From assembly GCA_012064385.1 (NCBI GenBank), contig QRDG01001986.1, positions 354,584-418,583 of the forward strand: a stretch of DNA of 64,000 nucleotides, given 5' to 3'. Positions 32,146 through 43,300 of the stretch are shown here, piece by piece. This DNA is from Puccinellia tenuiflora (Eukaryota > Streptophyta > Magnoliopsida > Poales > Poaceae). A model generated the notes under the pieces. That model ran no database searches, was not told where the DNA came from, and worked only from the letters and a program-made list of their open reading frames with translations. The first letter of the stretch is position 1. The number at the start of each line of letters is the position of its first letter. Both the position numbers and the translations under genes were made by a program.

Positions 32146-32440
32146 AGGAAACTAGATAGTCATGCCCACCTTATAGTCTTCGATAGGTTATCGTTTTGCG
32201 TGTTAGGTGTTGATCATACCAAAACATGTGGTATGGCAACTTTAGTCGAGAGCTTTCTTTTGTTTTCTTAAGTATGAAACCTTGTAATTTTCGCAGGTTT
32301 CTAGACCCTATTTTGGAAAAGTATTTTAAAGTGTTTGGATTGATTATTTGATGCTTGCTAAGTGTTGCTTGATCATAATAGGTATGGGTAGTTATTTCCC
32401 TAGTCCTATCTATCTAAAACTTGTCTTTTCCCAACCATAG

Positions 32441-35107
32441 ATGCCTCCCCGTCGCAACCCCGAGAACAACAACACCGGGAACAACGACATGCAACAAGTG
32501 ATGACTCAGCTCATGCAAGTGATGACGCAGTTCATAGCCGCCAATGCCAACAACAACAACAACCCACCGCCACCACCACCTCCACCGCCTCAGGTGGATA
32601 TGCTTACTAGGTTCTTGAGACTAAGGCCTGAGAAGTTTTCCAGTGCACCTGAACCAATGGCAGCACTTGATTGGCTGCGCTCTGTGAACAAGGACTTAGT
32701 AACCGTGGGGTGCAATGAGGCTGAGAAAGTGAGGTTTGCAGCCCATTTGCTTGAAGGACCAGCTGCATCATGGTGGGACAACTTCCAGATCACTCACCCA
32801 ATAGACACTGTCACATGGGCGATGTTTGAAGAAGGATTCCGCAATGCTCATGTCTCATCAGGCATTGTGAGCCTGAAAAGGAGGGAGTTCCGTAATCTGC
32901 GACAGGGCAACCGCACTGTGAAGGAGTACATTGATGAGTTTGGGAATTTAGCCCGCTATGCACCAGAAGATGTGGACACTGATCTCAAGAGGCGTGAGAG
33001 ATTCCTTGATGGGCTGAACGATGAGCTGGCTGTCCAACTGTCGGTAGTTCACATTCCAAACTACCAGGCACTCATCGACAAAGCTATCATTCTTGAGGGC
33101 AAGCAGAAGCAGGCTGAAAATCGCAAGAGGAAGTACAACCATGGTGGCCACAGTTCAGGACCCCATCAGAAGGTTCGTTATGATGATCATGGAGGATCCA
33201 ACCATAACAAGCACGGGGGCAATAACCATCGTGGAGGAAATGGCCACAATCATAATGGTCATAGAGGCAACAATCATCACAATGGAGGCAATGGACGCAA
33301 CCACAACCCCGCACACAAGAAGGACCTCAGTCAGGTGCAGTGCTACAGATGCAAGAAGATGGGGCATTACTCAACTGATTGCACTGAGAAGAAGCCTGAA
33401 GAAGGAGCCAAGCCCAACCCATTCCAGAAAGCAACTGCTAATCATATGAACGTGGAGGAAGTCTATGACGAACCCGACCTGGTGATGGGTAAGCTCTTGA
33501 TCAATTCATGCACCGCTCTTGTTCTATTTGATACTGGTGCATCGCATTCATTCATATTGAGGGAATTTGTGGGTAAGAGTTTGTTAGCATCTGAGATGCT
33601 TAGAGGAGCGATTAGAGTAAGCTCACCCGGAGGAGAAATGGTTGCAAAGGCTATATGCCGAAATTTGACCCTAGAGATTGGAGCTTATAGATTCCCGACA
33701 GATCTTATCATATTAGAATCCCAAGGCTTAGATGTAATACTAGGCATGGACTGGATGTCTAAGTATGAAGGTCAGATTGAATGCGCACAAAGGGCCATTA
33801 CACTCACTACCCCAGAGAATAAGAGGATTAGATACAGGTCTAAACTGAATCTCGGAGAGGCCAAGATAAATTCTCTTAAGGGGGTTAGCATAAAGGATGT
33901 GCATATTGTGAGAGAATACCCGGACGTGTTTCTGGAGGAGTTACCAGGAATGCCACCTGATAGAGATATCGAGTTCATTATTGACTTGATACCGGGAGCA
34001 GGACCTATAGCCAAGAGACCTTACAAGATGGATGTTGATGAGTTAAAGGAACTAAAGAAGCAACTCAAGGAGCAGTTGGATAAAGGATTTATTCAGCGTA
34101 GTTCATCACCTTGGGGTGCACCTGTTTTGTGGGTAGAAAAGAAGGACAGAACTCAACGTCTAGTGATGGACTATCGCTCACTTAATGAGGTGACGATAAA
34201 GAACAAGTACCCACTCCCCAACATCAACGACTTGTTTGACCAGTTGAAGGGAGCTTGTGTATTCTCCAAGATCGATCTTCGATCGGGGTACCACCAGCTG
34301 AAGATTAGGAAGGAGGATATTCCTAAGACCGCCTTCACCACGAGGTATGGTCTGTATGAGTACACGGTTATGTCTTTTGGACTAACCAATGCGCCGGCAT
34401 ACTTCATGACCATGATGAACAATGTCTTCATGGAGTTCTTGGATAAGTTCGTAGTGGTATTCATCGATGACATCCTTGTGTACTCCAAGAATGAAGAGGA
34501 GCATGAAGGACACTTGCGCCTGATATTGGAGAAGCTCAGGGAACACAAGTTATATGCTAAATTTAGCAAGTGTGAGTTCTGGCTAAACACTGTGGGATTC
34601 CTAGGACACATAGTGTCAGCGGAAGGCATTGCAGTGGATCCAGCCAAGGTGTCAGCTGTGACCGAATGGGAGTCACCAAAGTCAGCAAAGGATATCCGGA
34701 GTTTCCTAGGATTGGCGGGATACTATCGGAGGTTCATTGAGAACTTCTCCAAGATTGCGAAGCCAATGACGGAGTTGCTAAAGAAGGAGAAGAAATTTGC
34801 TTGGACCAAGGAGTGCGAAGATAGTTTCCAAGAGTTGAAACAACGATTAGTGACAGCACCGGTTCTGTGTCTGCCGGATCTTCAGAAGGATTTCCAAGTT
34901 TATTGCGACGCTTCTCGCCAAGGACTTGGAAGTGTGTTGATGCAGGATGGAAGGGTAGTATCCTACGCATCAAGGCAACTCAAAAATCATGAAAGAAATT
35001 ATCCCACACATGATTTAGAGCTTGCATCGGTCGTCCATGACTCAAAACCTGGAGACATTACCTCATGGGCAAGCATTGTGAGGTGTTCACTGATCACAAG
35101 AGCTTGA
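32441..35107 (+). pseudogene. Chromovirus gag-protease-RT-RNase H frame
   Basis: An 888-codon open frame. Start MPPRRNPENNNTGNND at 32441; Asn and Pro-rich N-terminus; gag domain (DWLRSVNKDLVTVGC, EGPAASWWDNF, VSLKRREFRNLRQG). A His/Asn/Gly-rich linker precedes a CCHC knuckle CYRCKKMGHYSTDC at about residue 301. Protease VLFDTGASHSF lies near residue 360, RT with FIDDILVYSK near residue 675, and RNase H VYCDASRQGLGSVL near 820. The frame is lost by a single-base shift near 35040, so the last 25 or so residues are out of frame and integrase is read from another frame. Otherwise the domains look complete and close to functional. Confidence 0.9.
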
Positions 35108-36414
35108 AATATATTTTTACTCAGAAGGAATTGAACATGAGGCAAAGGAGATGGTTAGAGTTAATAAAGGATTACGACATGAATCTCCAATACCACCCCG
35201 GGAAAGCCAACGTTGTAGCAGATGCATTAAGCCGTAAGGTGTATGCAAATGGGATTTCAACAGGAGAATTACCACCAGATCTGTGTGAGCAATTTAAGCG
35301 TCTTAGATTGGAGTTAGTGCCCGAGGGATATGTGGCAACATTGGAGGTAGAACCAGTTCTAGTAAACAGAATTAGAGAGGCCCAGAATGGAGACGAGGAA
35401 ATAGCAAAAATAAAAGGAAGTAGGAAAGAAGGCAAAGCTGAAGAATTCCAGGAGGATGAGCAAGGAACAATATGGTTTGGGGACCGTATTTGTGTGCCAA
35501 AGGATCCGGAAATTAGGAAGCTGATATTTCAGGAGGCACATGATTCACCATACTCCATTCATCCAGGCAACACGAAGATGTATATGGATCTGAAGGAGAG
35601 GTTCTGGTGGCCCAATATGAAGCGGGATATCGCCGAGTATATCGCTAAATGTGATGTGTGTAGCAGGGTGAAGGCCGAGCACCAGAAGCCAGCGGGGATG
35701 CTACAACCCTTGCCGATACCCGACTGGAAGTGGGACAAGATTGGTATGGATTTTATCACAGGATTACCAAGGACTAAATCAGGTTATGATTCTATTTGGG
35801 TAGTGGTCGATCATTTGACCAAGGTCGCACATTTCATACCAGTGAAGACCACCTACACCAGTGCCAAACTAGCCCAGCTCTACATGAGCAGGATTGTCAG
35901 TTTGCATGGAGTTCCCAAAGGAATTGTGTCGGATAGGGGAACACAGTTCACTTCTCACTTTTGGCGTCAGCTACATGAGTCGTTGGGAACTAGATTGGAG
36001 TTCAGTACATCTTTTCATCCACAGACAGACGGACAGACTGAGAGAGTCAATCAGATACTAGAAGATATGCTGAGAGCTTGTGCTCTAGACTATGGATCGA
36101 GTTGGGATGAGAACCTACCCTATGCCGAGTTCTCATACAACAATGGATATCAAGCTAGCACGGGAATGTCACCATTTGAAGCACTATATGGTAGAAAGTG
36201 CAGGACCCCACTACTGTGGAGTGGAGTAGGAGAGCGTAGTCTCTTTGGTCCGGACATTATCAAGGATGCTGAGGAGAAAGTCAGGCTGATTCGAGATAGG
36301 CTAAAGATAGCGCAATCAAGGCAGAAGAGCTACGCAGATTCGAAGCGTAGGGAGATCACGTACGAGGTTGGAGATAGAGCGTATCTTCGCGTTTCACCAC
36401 TACGCGGAGATTAG
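35065..36414 (+). pseudogene. Chromovirus RNase H end and integrase frame
   Basis: This frame continues RNase H (FTDHKSLKYIFTQKELNMRQ, NVVADALSRK) and holds integrase. The zinc region is HDSPYSIHPGNTKMY...CDVCSRVKAEHQ; the core has KIGMDFITGLPRT, IVSDRGTQFTSHFW and HPQTDGQTERVNQILED. The GPY/F region starts after the stop. A TAG at 36412-36414 ends the frame prematurely in the integrase C-terminal part. Catalytic D-D-E residues are all visible. It overlaps the previous frame because of the 1-bp shift near 35040. Confidence 0.9.
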
Positions 36415-36834
36415 CGCTTTGGCATCAAAGGGAAGCTAGCACCGAGGTTTATTGGACCCTACAAGATTCTGGCACGGAAGGGAGAAGTAGCTTATCAGCT
36501 AGAGCTACCAGAAGTCTTGTCCAATGTACACAATGTGTTCCATGTGTCCCAGTTGAAGAAGTGTCACCCAGAGATGGCAGATACACCATTGAGGGACACA
36601 GTACCGCTCGAGGAGGTCTAGTTGGAGAGTGATCTCACATATGAGGAGAAGCCAGACAAGATCCTAGAGACAGCAGAAAGAATTACTCGCACCAAGACGA
36701 TCAAGTTCTGCAAAGTCCAGTGGAATCATCACACGGAAGAGGAAGCCACATGGGAGAGAGAAGATGATCTTCGAGAAGACCACCCTCACCTATTTGCTGG
36801 CCAAACCGATTCTCGAGGACGAGAATCATCTTAA
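36415..36834 (+). pseudogene. Integrase tail and chromodomain-like C-terminus
   Basis: The same frame continues after the TAG at 36412 with GKLAPRFIGPYKIL (GPY/F module) and VLSNVHNVFHVSQLKK. A second TAG at 36619-36621 is followed by a chromodomain-like end (CKVQWNHHTEEEATWERE) and TAA at 36832. Chromodomains of this type steer integration of chromoviruses to heterochromatin. Both premature stops are TAG, as expected from C-to-T change at CAG. Confidence 0.85.
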
Positions 36835-36845
36835 GGGGGTTAGTC
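36833..36845 (+). other. Polypurine tract of the chromovirus
   Basis: AAGGGGGTTAGTC directly before the right LTR (TGTAACATCC at 36846). It is the expected site of plus-strand DNA priming. Confidence 0.75.
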
Positions 36846-39800
36846 TGTAACATCCCAATCTTTTAATTGGATGTTTTGCATTTAGAGCATGTGCATTTCA
36901 TCATGGCATCATTTGAAAATTTTGCATTTGCTTGTTTGCATCTTTTCCCAAAAGAAATAAACCCTAAACTCTATTTTGAGTTATAGCAAATTCAACAAGC
37001 TAATTATATAGGCTTGGGGTTTTGTGCAAAAATACCCTTTTATAGTCAAATATGACAGAGGGCAATTTTACAAATTTTTCAAAAGTGGTTTGACTCAATT
37101 CGTAGTTCAAAATCAAAAGTTATAAAGAAAACAGTTTTCAGAAAAAGGAAAATAGAAAAGAACAAAGAAAAAAAAACGTTTCGGCAGAAGCTGGGCCGCA
37201 ACCCAACTTCCGCGTCGCGCGCATGCCCTGCCCGCTTAGCAGGCCGAACTCGGCCCAAGAGCCAGCCGGCCGGCCTTTTTCTTTTTCCCTCCCCGTTTCA
37301 TTTTTTTTCTGCCGGGTGGAGCCCACCTGTCATCTCCTAGATCGGGAGGGTGTCCAGGACGAACACGAGTTCGTTCCTTGTACCGAAACCGTCCGGGGAA
37401 ATCTCCAAAATTCGTTCCGATTTCTGCCCCCTCGGCCACGAAACTCCGCCCATAAATACCCCACCCCGTCCTCCACCGAAGCCCTAAAAATATTTCGAGG
37501 TATAGCCCCAAATTGATCTCGATTTCAAGATCAAACTTCCGCCGCCGGCCACCATTGTCGAGCTCGAAAAGGTGAACGCCGTCGTCGCCACAGACCACCC
37601 GAGCCTCTCTAACCTTGTCTCTCATCTTCATCTCTCAATTCCGCATCCGTCTAATCTTCCCTTTTTTCAAACGGTGCACCACAGCCCTCGGGAGCTTCGC
37701 CGGAGCACCGCCGGTTTCCGAGCTCGAGACGTCACCGCCGCCGTCGATTGGATCTCCGGGAGCCACCTCCGAGCACGTATCCGTCTTCAACGTGACCAGG
37801 GGAGCACGTGGGACATCTTAGCCAAGCCGGGGAGTCGCCGGAGCGCCGCCTGCCACGACGTCCGAGCCGCCGGCGCTGTCATCCTCGTCACCAAGGTGAG
37901 CACCGCGGCCGATCCGTTTCCGGCCGTCCGATCTCAGATCGGCGGTCCAGATTAGATCTGGCCGCGAATCGGTACGGGCCTACCCCGTGACGCCGTGTGG
38001 CGTCCGACGTGGTAGCCGCGTCAGCGCCTCGTCAGCGCCGCGTCAGCCCTAGCCTGCGCGCGGAATCTTTTCCGTTTTTCCGTTTTAAATTTTCCAGAAA
38101 ATATCTAAAACTTGTAAATTCAATAGTAAATCAACCGTAAGTCCGATTTTAACGTTTAATATACCAAACGAATCAGAAAAATAAGATCTACCCAGATCTA
38201 AAATAATCATTAATTTTTAAACTATTTTTATATATTGTATTTTTTCAAATCTCGTTAAATTGATGTTTTGACAATAACTTTTTATCTATAGATCTAATTG
38301 AAATAATTTCTTCGGCTAATTTTTTTAAAATTAAACCCTCTGTCCAGAGAACATTAAACTTAAATTTTGTGAACTAGTTATCGAAATTTTATTAGTGAAT
38401 CCTTGTTTAACCCTTTATCAACATTAACTCGATCTTAATTGTCTTGTTGCATTAAAAAAAATATTTCCCATGCATCATATAATTCAGAGAACTAAAGTTA
38501 ATGTTTTGTGCCCAATTAACATGTCATGCATGCATATGTGTATGTTTGATTTATTTCTTATTGTTGTGAACGTGTAATCGTGTAGAGAACGACGATTGTG
38601 ACTGTTGCTGCAATTGTGAGGATTGTGTGAACCCCTACGAGGATTAAGGCAAGTGATGCAACCATACCTCCTATTATTTTCCTACTATGCATCTAGTCCT
38701 ATTTTTGTAGATATGCATGTGTAGGAGTTGAATTGTATGCTATGCTATTAGGTGATTCACTAAACCCCAAGTGAGTTACCATATGTATCCTTGTAGATTA
38801 GTTCCACCATGAAACCACCGTTGAAATTGCTTAGTTGCTTAGACGTGGTTATGGTATCACATGTTGAGATTGATGTAGTAGACATAGTTATTCTTTTGCA
38901 AATCTAATAAAACAACATTAATTTAATTTGATATCTGGGTGGCAATTGGTCAGTTTTGGTGGTAAATAGTTGAGTGGCTGCTCGGGTCCGTAGTATCCGA
39001 GTAGGTGCACTTGTGAACGGCCACCCAGGTTCCCGAGAATAATTGTGGAGTCATGTTTAGTAGCTTACGAGTACAACCACATGTCGAAATAGATATGGGC
39101 ATCGTCTTGACTAAATAAGTAGTAGGCACTCGGGTCCCCGTAGCCAGAGATGTAGCGTAGTAGGTTTGGTACGGTGCGGAGGATGGCTTGAGGGTCTACT
39201 ACCCAACGGTCTCGGTTTAGCTTTCTCCCAACCTATATACAAATTGAGTGTTTAGGTAAATGGGGTTAGATAGACCATGTGGGTAAAGTGTACAACACTC
39301 TCGAGAGTTTAAATCTAAGTACTTAGCCGTGTCCCCGGTTACGGACAATTTGAGCCAGCTAGACTAGATCCTACAAGAGTTCTCACTCATTCCAACTTCT
39401 GTAATTAAAATTGGATGGGTGAACCAAAGGGTAGGAGCACTGGTTTCTATCAGTGTCCAATGACTGTTTATTTTTGGTTGTAAAATTTGTTTAACAAATT
39501 GATAGGATAAAATTGCTTTTATGCAAAGAGCCTTCAAGTCCACCTAGCCCAAATTGCATGTAGTAGCTAGGTAGACTAGAGTTTAATTAATAACTTGCTC
39601 ACTTGCCAGTACAAATCCCAATGTACTGACCGTATTCGCGAACGGCTGCAATTGCACTATTGCAGGTACGATATTACGTAGGTCTTGAAGCTACACCCAG
39701 CACGTACGCCTGTGGCACGAGTTGATTGGAGCTTCATTATCGTTTATTTTCCGCTGTGTGCTTTTATTCTATAAAGTTATTTTGTGCTAGCGTCAATGCT

Positions 39801-39961
39801 ATGCAAAGATGTAAGGATTCTTGATATTCTGGATCATTTCGTTGTAATAAAGACGCATTGTGCTTTGAATATTTCATTTGTAATGAGTGTGCTAGCGAGT
39901 CGATCCGGGACTAGCACTTTACTCATAGACGAGATCCATATTATTGGGTCGAGTCGCTACA
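36846..39961 (+). repeat. Chromovirus 3' LTR, complete
   Basis: 3,116 bp, TGTAACATCCC...GAGTCGCTACA, followed by TSD GTTGC. It contains the terminal 75 bp that the left LTR has lost. Confidence 0.94.
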
Positions 39962-42737
39962 GTTGCCGTCGCCCTCGTTTTCCTCCACTCCGGCCGGAGT
40001 TCCGCCGCAACACCGACGCCACCCTCGACCGCCCGTCCCCGCCACGTCCTCTCACCTATTCTAGGGTGAGTTCTTCATCCTCCGAGGCCCTCCTCTCCCT
40101 CTCTTCTCTCCATCGCCGTAGTCCTCACCGCGCTGCCAAATCGTGGTCGTCGTCGGTCGCCAACGCCGTGCTCGCCCGGCCATGCTCCCGGACTGGGCCG
40201 GCACCTTCGGGCTGGTACCCGGTCGTTTGCCCAGCCTGGGCCGGCCACAGGCCGGACCCTTCGGGCCACCCCCCGGCCTGCGGCCCGACCTGGCCGGCAT
40301 GAGGCCGGCCTGTCTGTGAAAGGTTTTTCCCTTTTTTAAATTAAAACTGAAATTAAAACATTTGTATCTATTTGTATATTGCTTCAAAAATTGCAATTTA
40401 AATACAAAATTGTTCAGCAAAACAAAACCTATTTGTTGGTAGCATTGCCATGCCCTTTTGAATAAATAATTTTGCCTTTATTTAAGAATTCATAAAATGG
40501 TATAAATAATACCTAATTTGGAAAAAAATCATAACTTGTGAAATATTCAACCAAAAGTTAAGAATAAAATATCAATGTGCTCAACATTTCAAATGCTATT
40601 GAACCATGCTAATATCATGTCATGATCATAAATATTTATTTGATGTTTTCTTAATTTGTTTAAAGGATATAAATTCAATTAATCATTTATTTCGCTATTT
40701 ATTCTTCGGTATTCGGAAAATTACAAATAAGATACCAAAATGATCAGAAGAACAAAACCTATTTAATCATGTCATTTTTATGCATATTTAAGCCACTTCT
40801 TTAATAAGGTAATAATTTATAAACAATGTGGCCACTAAGATAAATATGGGGTTGTTTCCAAATAATTGCACTAATTATTTGGCTCTCCATTTAATTTTGC
40901 TATTTAAATTATCTGGTGATATCTATGCATAAACTTGTCATGTGATTGTGCATTGCACCTTGACTTCGTGTGATTTATTTGTTCCTTTGTTATTATTTTG
41001 GGTATCGATAGATTCCGGAGTCAAGGGTCTCTCTACCTACCCCGACGAGCCGTACTACACGCCCCGGCAGCAAGGCAAAAGATAACCTAACCTTCTTGGC
41101 ATCTAGCCTCCTATGGTTTCATAAACTTATTTTATCCACCATAATATTGCATGCGATTCCAATGTCAATTTTTGATCAAGAAGTAGAGTATCCTATGAAT
41201 GCATGTTTATCCCTGAACCATCACATACTTCCCCTCCTATGAACCCTAGGTATGATGTGTTGGCCGGATACAAAAATATAATTGTTGTTATACATGCTTA
41301 GCCATGCTTAGTCAAATTCTAGTTATGTTCGTTGATTAAATTCCATATTGATGATTGATGATGGAATGTTCGGACATGATGGTTACTTGTGGTGTATAAT
41401 TAAATTGCTAAAAGGCTTGGATGAGTTGCCATCGGGGATGGTGTTTTGCCTCATTCTTGCCGCCTAGGCTGAGAGTGCTTTTAGCTAGAACCAAGAACCG
41501 AGCGTGCTGCCATTGGTGGGTGTATGGGTGCCTTACTAACTGAATAACTTGTGCGGGCGTATCCAAGGGTCCTCTAGTTCGATTTTCCATTTGCGTGTGA
41601 GTGGAAAAGAAAATGTTGCGGAGGATTTGTGTGAGGCGTGGCGATGGGGTCAGGGGCTGAAATAGGCCGGGTAAACTTGCCCTGTCGCCACATATGGCTC
41701 TTGGATAGTCTCATGCGAGGTAAAGGTTTAACCGCGCCCGCTCGCCGGCCTTCCCCGGAAGAGGGCCAATCAGGTGAGCCGGACGGTACCAATGGGTAAA
41801 TTAGTACACCCCTGCAGGGTAAATCTTTTCGAAAAGCCGTGTCCACGGTTATGGACAAACTCTTGGGAAAGGCGGATTAGATCATAGAGAACCTTAACCT
41901 TAATTAATTAATTTGGCAGCTAAAGTTTGCAACTCGACATGTGTTTAAAAGGTTCATTTCCTCGAGGGTGATTCGAGGGAGTGCCTTTGGTGGAGATGAG
42001 TGGTTCTGGCTACAAGATGGTTCGATGAGAACCAAGATGAAAGTTTACTCTCTTACCCCTTTTATGAAAAATATTCAGAGTAGTCGATGCCATGTGTCAT
42101 TATTTACCTTTTTAAATGAAAACTGGCTTTATGCAAACTAGCTACATACAACTTTAGAGCCTCCATCAGCATTGGGCCTATATCGCCCTACTAAACTTGC
42201 GAGTACGTCGTACTCAGTCTCTCTTTGCTGCCTTTATAACTTTGTTTCAGAGGAGGACGACACCGAGCAGCTAGGTGGTTTCTTCGTGGACGTCGACTAG
42301 TAGTCCGGGGTTCCCAGGTGGCAGCTTGGGACCGTGGAACAAGCTGGCTTGGGTTTATGTTATTTGTAGGCCTCTTAGGCCATATTTGCATCTTGTTGTA
42401 CTAGACAACACTACTTCACTTCCGCTTGATGTACTGATGGATCTGTGATCCCTATTGTGTGTAATTTGTATCTTTCTTATATATGAGTTGCTATATGAAT
42501 CTTTGTGTCGTAGAGTCTGTGATATGCCAGTTGTTCCACAAGTATTGATCTCTTAACTATACATGATAGCTATGTCTAAGCTTATGGCATGATCGAAGTG
42601 TTGTGTGCCGATGATCCATTCCGAGCACACCTGCCAAAGGTTTTTGCCTGGGATTGGTAAACCCAGTAACCTTCGATTGTGTAGCATGACCGGTTGCACA
42701 AAGCTTCACTGTATAGTTCTGGGGTCGGGGCGTTACA
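39962..42737 (+). repeat. Solo LTR, right part
   Basis: Continues the solo LTR after the chromovirus. It ends CGGGGCGTTACA. The frame at 39784-40302 crosses the element junction and is an artefact. Sequence from about 40985 to the end is the inverse counterpart of 6938-8700. Confidence 0.88.
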
Positions 42738-43300
42738 AGACGGTGGAGATGTCGTTGGGGGAGATGGAGACCACCTCGGCAGCGCCCCACCGGAGTTTTC
42801 CCCCTCCAATCTGTAGCTCCAGGTCTCTGGTTCGTGGTTTCTGTGTTTCGGCGGCGCTCCCCTCCGGAAAACGTCGGGGGACTATTTTTATAGTCGGTTT
42901 TAGGTCAAGACGAAGCTTCTAGAAGAAATATCGACGACAACGGAGCCACGAGGGCCAAGTTGGTGGGTCCCACGCGGCCAAGGAATCTGGCCGCGTGGGC
43001 CCCCCTCTTTTGGCCTTCGGGCTTCCAATTTTTTGCTTACTTCGCCCCTACGCTTTGTTCCTTCCAAAAACTGATGCTCGTAAATTTTCAGGTCATTTTG
43101 ACATCGTTTGGGTCCCTGAAACATCAAAATATAGAAAATAGGGTTTTCTGCCAGTGCAGGGTTAATTCCAGAAAAATAGGAAAACTGTGAAATCTTCCCA
43201 AAATCATTATAAAACAATGATATAACCCTTATATGATGCAAATATGATTGAAATATGAGTAATATAATGCAAAGTTCATGTATGCATTTTACATGCATCA
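42738..43300 (-). repeat. Left LTR of the non-autonomous element, part 2
   Basis: Starts with the second AGACG (42738-42742) and ends ...ACATGCATCA at 43300. The minus-strand PPT-like CTTGGGGATG follows at 43302-43312, which confirms orientation. Confidence 0.9.

Larger units (their letters stand above)
29100..39961 (+). mobile_element. Young Tekay-like chromovirus
   Basis: The plus-strand element has TSD GTTGC (29095-29099 and 39962-39966). 5' LTR 29100-32145, gag-pol 32441-36834, PPT 36833-36845, 3' LTR 36846-39961. A chromodomain-like C-terminus follows integrase. The 5' LTR lacks its last 75 bp and the PBS is absent, so a deletion removed the LTR/PBS junction. By eye the LTRs differ at about 16 sites in about 3.04 kb, plus a few homopolymer length changes, making this the youngest element of the window. 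Confidence 0.93.
28087..42737 (+). mobile_element. Solo LTR carrying a nested chromovirus
   Basis: TGTAACAGCCCC...GGGGCGTTACA with a perfect 5-bp TSD AGACG on both sides. After removal of 29100-39961 and one GTTGC copy it is about 3,784 bp long and contains no internal region. It is therefore a solo LTR left by recombination between the two LTRs of a former element. The right part (about 40320-42737) matches the LTR at 6938-10186 in inverted orientation, so the truncated element at 3976-10186 belongs to the same or a close family. Confidence 0.9.

Noticed and set aside
39784..40302. 172-codon plus-strand frame
   Set aside because: Crosses the chromovirus end and its TSD at 39961-39966, so it is a chance junction frame.
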